A stretch of 64,000 nt of DNA from Cepaea nemoralis (taxonomy: Eukaryota; Mollusca; Gastropoda; Stylommatophora; Helicidae). Position numbers and translations under genes: made by a program. The stretch spans positions 124,001 to 188,000 of the forward strand of contig JACEFZ010022374.1 in assembly GCA_014155875.1 (NCBI GenBank), written 5' to 3'. This document shows positions 56,514 through 64,000 of the stretch, piece by piece. The notes under the pieces were generated by a model. It was not told the origin of the DNA and did no database searches. It was given only the letters and a program-made list of their open reading frames with translations. Each line of letters starts with the position of its first letter. The stretch's first letter is position 1.

Positions 56514-58360
56514 CAAACTTTTTGTTCGTAGGGCCACATTGACAAATTTAAAGCTATTGAGGGGGGGGGGGGGGGGGGATATATATTATGTCCACTTTGT
56601 TTATAGCAACCTGTCACAATAAGTAATTATGAGTATTGCAATTGCATTTTATTTATACACTTAGACATTATATTTTACGATATGGACTCAAACTTTTACT
56701 AATTTGTTAACAAGATGTTACAATGTTTTATTATAATACTTTCTTTTTATTATCTTTCAATGATTTAAGTTAGACACAAACCGACCACATTGTCACTTAA
56801 ATTGTTGATTTCTAATGAGATGTATGTGACTTCTTCCAATTTTTGACTATATTCTTGAAATCTGGAGCAAGTTTATTTGTTGAAATTCGCATGACAGCAT
56901 GCAAGGTGCAGTCCGACAATAAATACCTATGCTTAAATTTGTTGATCTTCAAGCAAGAAAATTCTTGTTCGCAAATGTATGTTGATCCAAACATTGATAA
57001 AAGTTTAGCTGCAAAATTTTTCAAGTTGGGAAATAATTCTTCTGATAAAGATCCATAGAAATCCAGCAAACCATCTGACTTGAATTTCCCTTTCAGGTCA
57101 TGATTTCCTTGTAAGTCAAGCAGCTCCAACTGTATGCCCTCTGTGGCTGTATCAGCTTATGCACTAGAAGGGGAACTGAGAATGTCGAACTGTGGCTCTC
57201 TTGAAATCTTGGAATCTCCTTCCAAATTTTTCAGTCAATGCATCTAATTGGGCTATGTACTTTTCACTCATTTCACCAGAAATGGTTTCTTGTTTCAGCA
57301 AAGGGAAGTGACAAAACCATTTTTTTTTTCATTTCCTTGTGTGAAGAACAGTGAGTGGTTTGCCTGACGTGATTTTACATGTACATACAATTGATGTGCA
57401 AACATACCATTATCCTGAAGCTTGACATTTAGTTCATTTAACTTTTCCTTAATTTCAGTGGCAAACATAGTCTAACTTTCGCTCTTTATTGACAAAAAAA
57501 AAAATGTTTGCATATCCTTTACAGGACATCGCTGTTAGCATCAGCATCTATCAGTTGATTGTTGATTTCTTGGCAAGATTACGCTCAGTAGTTTGCTATT
57601 GCTTTCTGAGCGGCCGGCTCACATACCCCGTAAGTTACCGACGCGATTCGAACCACTGCTGATTCTCACCGTCGTCACGTTACTTACGCGAGTATGCAAG
57701 ATTACGGAGAAAAGTCGCTAACCTCTAGGCCAGGAAGCCGGCCTTTATTGACAAGCTAGTATTAAAGTCACATTCAATGCCCTTCATCTCAAGGAACATC
57801 ACTATTTATTTTCTAAGGTCCCACACTCGCCTCAATACTTTGCCGAGACTCCGCCATCGAACATTTGTATGGCACAGACATCGGAATGTTCAGTTTCCAA
57901 ATCGTCAAATAATGCCTTGAACTGTCTGTGATTAGGTCCTCTTGATCTGATGAGGCTGATGACACTGACAACTGGGTCAATAACATGCTTGATATTCAAA
58001 ACAGATTTACACAGACTTTCTTGATGGATCGCACAGTGAAGTGGTAATGATTAGTGGTCAGGATATTCTGCTTTAGTCTTATCACTTATCAAATTTACCA
58101 GACCTACATTTTTTCCAGTAAAAGCACGAGTTCCGTCAGTTGTAAAACTTGCCATCTTGTTCCAAACAATCCAGTTCTTTCAATACAGTTAGTAACAGCA
58201 TTGTATATACCATAGCCTGTGATTGTGTCTTTGAGTGACTCAACACTCAGTAACTCTTCAGTGAGATTTAATAAAGTGTTTATTCCACGTATAAATATCA
58301 ATAATTGGGCAAAATCATGTACATCGGTACTTCATCCAATGCAAGAGAGTACTACAAAAA
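56514..58360 (-). pseudogene. hAT element 3, transposase pseudogene
   Basis: Terminus cagggttgagcaaact at the left. Minus-strand pieces: LLDFYGSLSEELFPNLKNFA and FGSTYICEQEFSCLKINKF (56812-57129); then, past the SINE, a RWLS-like region and a CVFHQ-equivalent region (57770-58080) and TEELLSVESLKDTITGYGIY (58104-58301). The element stops at about 58360 where a 16-bp tandem array follows soon after. The N-terminus is lost. Confidence 0.83.
57496..57742 (-). mobile_element. SINE A, copy 7 (best promoter)
   Basis: Perfect 12-bp target duplication ctttattgacaa at 57484-57495 and 57743-57754 inside hAT element 3; the uninterrupted site is seen in hAT element 1 near 17480. Reverse read: A box tggcctagaggttagcg, B box ggttcgaatcg, body gctcagaaagcaatagc and aactactgagcgtaatcttgc, then an A-run tail. 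The head contains extra sequence compared with copy 6. Confidence 0.95.
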
Positions 58361-58403
58361 TTGTTATGTCAACAAATAGTTACAATCAGCAATGAAGAAA
58401 TTG

Positions 58404-58762
58404 CGAATGTCACAACGTGCGAATGTCACAGCCTGTGAATGTCACTACTAGCGAATGTCACTACCTACGAATGTCAGAACCTGCGAATGTCACAACCTGC
58501 GAATGTCACTACCTGCGAATGTCACAACCTGCGAATGTCACTACTAGCAAATGTCACAACCTGCGAATGTCACAATCTGCAAATATCACAACCTGCAAAT
58601 GTCACAACCTGTGAATGTCACAACCTGCAAATGTCACTACTAGCGAATGTCAATACCTGCGAACGTCACAACCTACGAATTTCATAATCTGTGAATGTCA
58701 CTACTAGCGAATGTCACCACCTGCGAATGTCATAATCTGTGAATGTCACAACCTGCAAATAC
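58404..58762. repeat. 16-bp minisatellite, about 22 units
   Basis: gcgaatgtcacaacct repeated with variants (ctacct, ctacta, gtgaatgt, gcaaatgt). Three units make 48 bp, which keeps frames open (RMSQPANVTTCECHNL) but is not coding. Confidence 0.95.
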
Positions 58763-59189
58763 CTTGGCTCCACGAGTAATAACAATGACTTCAAATGACG
58801 TCACATGGAGTAGGACCAAAGCAATGCAGAGGTTAGAACTAAGAAGCTGTGGCCAAAAAAAAAACAACCAGCAAACACACAGCAGTAACACGTTTGAGAA
58901 CATGCATCTTTTCAATGGAAACATCATTAACATCAACATCATCACGTGCCCTGCCCAATTGGCGTAGCCTTTCAGGCCTCTCCACAGGTCACCGTTCCAT
59001 GTGTTCTGGATCAGTTATATTTATGACGTTTCTCCACGTCACTATCTCAGATTATCCACATCGTTTCTCTTTGTCTGGTTTGCTACCTCTTCTGCTGCTA
59101 ATCATTTCAGTTGTCGCGATGTTTTCCAAAGCCTCTTTTCAATATATGACCCAAGCGCATGTGTCCAGTTCCTTTTCTTGTATACAAAA
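58763..59189. other. No recognisable feature
   Basis: Mixed sequence between the minisatellite and a LINE 3' scrap; parts may belong to that LINE but are too decayed to assign. Confidence 0.4.
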
Positions 59190-59385
59190 TTCAAGATTGG
59201 TGACTCAGCCATGTGCACATGTGGTTTGGCGTCGCAGACAGCAGAGCACATACTCCAGGGCTGCTCAAATTACAACATATCCAGGCGAACCTTCTGGCCT
59301 AGAGAGACAACAGTGGAAGATATACTTAATGGACCGCTGAGTGAACTAAAAATAAGACTGTTAGATTCATATAAGAGACAACATT
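59190..59385 (+). mobile_element. LINE 3' end with zinc-like motif
   Basis: KIGDSAMCTCGLASQTAEHI, LQGCSNYNISRRTFWPRE and VEDILNGPLSELKIRLLD: a CxC..H..C motif followed by the short helical tail found at the end of several LINE proteins. The encoding frame stays open to 59498, but the remainder lacks homology. Confidence 0.7.
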
Positions 59386-59584
59386 GCAGTTATAGACATA
59401 TTTCAAGCGACGGAAAGAAGAAGAAGAAACACGTCTTCTGTCTTGACAATAATTTATGTCATTCAATGAATCAGGAGCTGCCCAATGAAGGGCAGTAACG
59501 ATTACACCAAAACCACAAGTGTATAACTTTCACAGGAACAAAATATATACCAGTTTTGTTAACAGCAAATGGCCTGTGCTTTCG

Positions 59585-60480
59585 TAATGAATGGGAATCA
59601 TCATGATGCTCGTAAACGTGGGCGGTCATGTTTTGCTAACTCACTCGATCACCAGAATCTTGGATCAACTCTGTGTTCTTTTCTCGACTATACAACGTGG
59701 AAGCCATCCATGTATTTACTTCTCTGCAATCCCCTTGTTCTCTTCCCCTCGCCAGTTGTCACCAAGTTCTCCAATTCTCATAAAGTTACCGAAGAATTGT
59801 GATTGTCTACGTTTACTTTCTCTAATCAGTTTACGGTTTTCATTTGTTTCTTGTAGGATTTGGTCATCGGTTTTTCTGTCTGTGCATGGAATTCTTTGCC
59901 TTCTCCTCAGAAACGACATTTCCACAGCCATCAGATGTTTTTTCAGCTTGACTGCTCATTGTCAACGCTTCACATCCATACAAAAGTACAGGATGTATGT
60001 AGCACCTGAACACTCTTTTTCTCGTAGCAATTGACATCATTTTATTGGTCAGTATGCTTTTCATCTTCGCCATGGCGGTTCTTGTTCTAATCTCTTCAAG
60101 GCATCTCCCATCAGATGTTATGACTGTTCCGAGACAATTGTAACGGTTCACTTGTTTAAGAACATTCCCATTTACTTGTATTTTACATCGTGGTGTGTTC
60201 TTCTTCCTAGTGACGATCACAACCTGTGTCTTCTTACAATTTAATTCGAACCCAGGTTTTCACTATGTGCAACAATCGCATCTACTAAATGTAGCAGGTC
60301 CTGTTCATTGTCGGCAATCAGTCTGTATCATCTGCATCTAATGTTATTGATGTTATGTCCCCCAATGATGATTCCATTCATATCTTCAACATTTCGGAAA
60401 ATACTTTCACTGTACAGGGAAAAAAGATCTGGAGACATTACACATCCGTATCTCACACCTCTCTTACTTAATAGGCTCTA
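59585..60480 (-). mobile_element. LINE A, RT C-terminal part, reverse copy
   Basis: Reverse read: GVRxG..MSPDLFSLYSES, a broken INNIRCR.DDT (YADD lost), MIVTRKKNTPRCKIQVNGNV, CLGTVITSDGRCLEEIRTR, ETTM-like EALTMSSQAEKTSDGCGN, SFLRRRQRIPCTDRKTDDQI, KRRQSQFFGNFMR, and the 3' end near 59590. Multiple frameshifts. Confidence 0.87.
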
Positions 60481-60504
60481 TGAATGTGACTGCTAGACAA
60501 CGAT

Positions 60505-60705
60505 TCATTTTTTTGTTTGGGGCTTTTTTAGCGTTTCCTCGCTTTGAAAACAAGAGTAGTCCTTTCACGTGCCCCTACTTCTAGTGCACTGGGCTGATTT
60601 TTGCGTGTGGATTAGCTTTCCCTATTACCAATGTCCCTCACCATCAGGCGAACCCACACTGACTTCTGGGGTGCTTGTATGAAAAACTTCTATGACTCAC
60701 TAAAA
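60505..60705 (-). mobile_element. SINE E, copy 2 (5'-truncated)
   Basis: Reversed, it reads agcaccccagaagtcag, gtgggttcgcctgatgg, gacattggtaatagggaaag, cacacgcaaaaatcagccc and ttttcaaagcgagg, matching 13008-13128 in order. The tRNA-like head is missing. Confidence 0.75.
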
Positions 60706-60739
60706 GCGGTCTATGGCCCTACATCACCAGGCATAGTTC

Positions 60740-61953
60740 CCCTCCTTGGTGCACATTGGTCACCGACAAGAATGAAATCCTCCAACACTGGGTAGAGCAT
60801 TTTAGCAATATCTTAAATGCAACCTCCTCCGTCGATGTCGAAACCATTAACTACCTTCCCCAAATCCCCACTAATGATACTCTTGCTGACTTACCAGCCA
60901 TAGTGAAAATAAATAAAGCCATCCATCAACTTTCCAGCGGCAAGGCGCCTGGTCCTGACTCCATCCCGGCAGAGATCTACACAGCTGGTGGGCCGGTTCT
61001 GATAGAGAAGCTTCACCAAGTCTTTACAACAAATACATGGGTGAACGAGACCATGCCACAAGATTTCAATAGTCCACCTTTACAAACGTAAAGGAAACCT
61101 TAAATATTGAGCACAACCAACTACTGGCAACGCCGATCGCATTCTGGTATGAACCTAAGGCCTATCCACGTCAATATGGAAGCACTATACTCGAGTTTCG
61201 CCCTCATTTTAGCTCGTCAGTAGTGCATATCCCTGACCGGATCCGGAAACTGTCCCGGATCACGCGTGTGAAGCGGGTGTGTAACCACGCGGCACACACT
61301 GGACACACCAAATTATCACAACAGAACATCACAACGCTACCCATCGTAGGCTATGCTCAAGATTGCCAAGTAAAGGAAACCGCCAATCCCGTGACAGCCA
61401 CCGAGGTACCTCCTTGATCTCAATTGCAGGGAAAATACTCGCCAGAATTCTTCTCAACCTTCTCACAGACCATCTTGACCAAGGTCTTCTTCCTGAGAGT
61501 CAATGTGATATTAGAAAGAAAAAAACGAGGAACTGTTCAGAAGATTTTCACGGCAAGGCAGTTGCAAGAGAAATGTCAGGAACAGAACTTCGAAATGTTC
61601 TTCACTTTCATTGATCTTACCAAGGCTTTTGTTACAGTCAGCAGAGAAGAACTGTGGAAGATTATGGCAAAAATATGGCTGTCCACGAAAGTGTGTACAA
61701 ATAGTGCTGCTATTTCATGATGGTATGCAGGCAAGAGTCCAGGGAAAGGGAGAATTGTAAGAGCCCTTTCCTGTCACCAATGGAGTGAAGCAAGGCTGTG
61801 TTCTGACACCAACATTGTTTAGCCTAATGTTTTCAGCAATGCTGACCAATGCTTTCGAAAACAACGACATTGGAATAGACATCAATTACCACATGGATGG
61901 AAAGTTATTCAATCTCAGAAGGCTGAAATCTAAAAACCAAAGTTCCTGTAAGG
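60740..61953 (+). pseudogene. LINE C reverse transcriptase fragment, copy 2
   Basis: KNEILQHWVEHFSNILNATS, AIHQLSSGKAPGPDSIPAEI and LIEKLHQVFTTNTWVNETMP, interrupted by repeat D (61100-61370), then SLISIAGKILARILLNLLTD, FTFIDLTKAFVTVSREEL, GVKQGCVLTPTLFSLMF and NYHMDGKLFNLRRLKS. It extends 5' of copy 1. No YADD is reached. Non-LTR RT by motif content; clade not assigned. Confidence 0.87.
61100..61370 (-). mobile_element. Repeat D, copy 1
   Basis: Perfect 11-bp target duplication taaaggaaacc at 61089-61099 and 61371-61381, within LINE C; copy 1 of LINE C is uninterrupted at this point (42929). 271 bp. Reversed, it ends ggcgttgccagtag..gtgctcaatattta. No clear tRNA head, so it may be a different class of SINE or a truncated LINE end. 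Confidence 0.9.
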
Positions 61954-62549
61954 CAGTGTTTCCCCACGTGGGGCCCACGCCCCACAGGGGGGCAATTCGA
62001 TTGTTAAGGGGGGCAATTCGAAAATGGAAGAAATCGGCTGGATATAACAAAACGGGGAGACTTGAGACTGAAGTTAACTAAATTGGAACCTGACATAAGA
62101 TCTCTTTGCAGCAAGCATCAAGCACAAGGATCTCACTAAATTTAAATAATTACTAATAGTTAAAATAATATAGAAAAATCTTTCATTAAAATTATTTTGT
62201 ACTTGAATTTCAGTTCTCCATTATATGTTTTCAAAATTTACTTACTGTGTTTGATCAATAATTTTCTAGTGATTTCTTCCTACAACCTGTCGGTCTTTGG
62301 CTAGGATCGGGTACATTTGCTGCTCTCCCCCCAGAAGTGCGCCTGGTCTGGTCGGGGGCCGGGATGATCAAATAAACACCCATCACATATCTTCACCTTA
62401 GATGTGGGCCTGGTGGACCACTGTGCGCAGTAGCTCACAGTGAGTCTAAGGTCAACACAAACAAAGGGGGAGGCGGGGGAACCAGCTTGTCTGGGATAAC
62501 CGCCAAACAAAGCACACAAAAAAATTCACCCAACACACAGGGACGCGGG

Positions 62550-62581
<32 letters not shown>

Positions 62582-62756
62582 TGGGGTCTCTGGGAACCGT
62601 GAGCCCTTCTAAAAATGAAGTTCAAGTTTCTTTAGTGAACACTTCAATTAGTGAATATTAAAAATTATGCATATGTTGAAGGTGGGGGGGGGGGGGGCAT
62701 AAGAATTTTAGAAAGGCTTAAGTGGGGCATAGCGCAAAAAAGGTTGGGAAACACTG
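61954..62756. mobile_element. hAT MITE, copy 2
   Basis: Ends cagtgtttccccac and gttgggaaacactg. The perfect 8-bp duplication ctgtaagg (61946-61953, 62757-62764) is present once at the empty site 43517-43524. The internal sequence matches copy 1 (16004-16504) except for a block of about 330 bp. Confidence 0.95.
62289..62622. other. Extra block inside hAT MITE copy 2
   Basis: MITE copy 1 passes from cttcctaaaacct to cattcaagtttctttag with no gap; here about 330 GC-rich bp intervene, including a pure G run at about 62553-62581. No convincing target duplication. Either a nested insertion or the ancestral interior lost from copy 1. Confidence 0.6.
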
Positions 62757-62764
62757 CTGTAAGG

Positions 62765-64000
62765 TGTAAGTATATATGCAGGTATGTGTATTTTTATTAA
62801 TATGCTTGTGCACATGTTGTCTGCCTGTCTCATAACATGGTAATATGCATTGTTTATGTTTACAACATTCATTTGACAATGTTTTTTTTTTCCTATGTGA
62901 ATGTATCATGCACTATTGATGAACAAAAGATGAGTGATTGGAAGGGCTGAATGTAAGACGAGCCTATGTGCCCAATTTGTGATCATTTGAAAATAAAGTT
63001 TAATCAATTAATCAATCAGCACAATGGAAGAGTGGGTGATGTTATCCATTCAGCTAAGCTGACCTTCAACAGTGAGTAATAAAATGGAAGAAACAATATG
63101 TGCAGTGGTGTTAGGATAGGCTGTGCTGCCACTCTACACTTCTAGAGGAAGCCTCAAATTTGTGGGACATGCTTCTCTGCTTACTCTCTCCACATGACAT
63201 GGACACAAACACATATTTAAATGTCTTTATTTTAATTTTGCTGAATATAAGTTTTTTAAGTCTTTAATAACCGGTTGTGAGCCCACAGCTAACAACTTAC
63301 CATCTCACGGTGATGAGAAGTACAGTTGTGATTTCTGTCTATGCCAAAATGTCTGTTTTTTAAGCCTTTTTGTAAAATATTATTTACGTTAATTACTGGT
63401 TTTTTTTTTCTTTAATATGTAACTCTATTTTCACTCTCACACGTTTGTCTTCCCTTCTTGGTAAGTTTAATTGCCTTCTTGTTTCTAAATATATGCCATT
63501 GATAGGAATCCACAGCATATTTACAGCATGGAATTTACAATAACTGTCTTGTTGGGCTGCCACAAGATCGCCAATTTCATTGTTTTTACTATGATTTCAA
63601 AAGTTCATAAAATAAATATATTTTCATAAGTCAGGTCTTAGTCAGATATGAATGAGCTAAAGTATAACAGTAGACGGTACTGTATGTTTTTTGTTAGTGC
63701 CAAATGTTGGGCGGCACTCACCAAACCCGACAGCCCACATTGTGCCAATGACTTCGGGTGGATGAGCGTAATTGGGAATGTACAAGCCCTATCCTGGTGT
63801 GAGGAAATACAACTTAAAGACTAAATGTCTGGCAGGGCAGACCAGGCCCTAAGCTTTGGTTGGCAGCTGGTCTAGGATTGAAGTTCTAACAGGCGTACAG
63901 TTAAAGCATTGCTTTGCTGATCCGGCAGCTTCTGCAGCTTGTCTTGTTCCAGATGTACCGGTGTTACATTTCCCCTGGAACAAACTAGACAGGCCGAGAG
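62765..64000. other. Duplicated sequence without recognisable genes, right copy
   Basis: Parallels 43525-43667 and 46605-47938. No gene seen. It ends inside the match (tagacaggccgagag), so the duplication is longer than the window shows. Confidence 0.55.

Larger units (their letters stand above)
50355..57850. repeat. Segmental duplication 1, right copy
   Basis: Same order as 21066-27652: LINE A tail, spacer, LINE B, spacer with scraps, hAT element. Two extra insertions are present only here: a LINE A copy (50950-51640) and SINE A copy 7 (57496-57742). Confidence 0.88.
61073..64000. repeat. Segmental duplication 2, right copy
   Basis: Matches 42905-43667 plus 46605-47938. It differs by repeat D copy 1 (61100-61370) and hAT MITE copy 2 (61954-62756 plus duplicated 8 bp), and lacks the LINE A nest and both palindromes. 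It runs to the window edge. Confidence 0.88.

Overview
The window is eukaryotic genomic DNA, most likely from a lophotrochozoan invertebrate and probably a mollusc; I cannot name the species. The reasons are no operons or compact coding, long di-/tetra-/45-bp tandem repeats, several tRNA-headed SINE families, RTE-like and RT+RNase H LINEs, hAT and Tc1/mariner relics, and one open reading frame resembling the trypsin-fold 'SHPHG...CPGSSGA' proteins I associate with molluscs. Apart from that one putative host exon (4932-5921, minus), every protein-like stretch I recognise is transposon-derived and nearly all are broken.

Layout. 1-5 kb: 40-bp tandem array, tRNA-like relic, foldback MITEs, LINE 3' ends, SINE A, microsatellites. 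4.9-5.9 kb: putative host protease-like exon. 5.97-9.81 kb: a 45-bp minisatellite of about 85 units. 9.8-15.8 kb: decayed LINE, four SINE types, a TA-flanked Tc1/mariner MITE, and a tetranucleotide inverted array. 15.97-19.46 kb: a hAT element with a ZBED/GTF2IRD2-type transposase pseudogene, itself carrying a hAT MITE and a SINE. 19.8-27.65 kb: LINE A, LINE B (endonuclease-RT-RNase H) and a second hAT copy; from about 21.07 kb this block is duplicated at 50.36-57.85 kb.

27.65-42 kb: two nested LTR retrotransposons whose RT, integrase and RNase H are Ty3/gypsy-like but whose pol order is protease-integrase-RT-RNase H, as in the Gmr1 group. The plus-strand element (30328-39661) has two LTRs and a perfect 5-bp target duplication, and sits inside an oppositely oriented relative between that element's gag zinc knuckles and protease.

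42.9-48 kb and 61.1-64 kb are a second duplicated pair. In copy 1, four levels of insertion are stacked (LINE A, SINE B, a Tc1/mariner element, two SINE C copies). In copy 2 a hAT MITE occupies a site that is empty in copy 1. These pairs let insertion order, target duplications and element ends be read directly from the sequence. 48-61 kb also holds more LINE A fragments (one internally deleted), SINE A copies, a third hAT copy and a 16-bp minisatellite.

Family names used here (LINE A/B/C, SINE A/B/C/E/F, repeat D) are local labels. Boundaries marked by a target duplication are good to a few bases; others are approximate.
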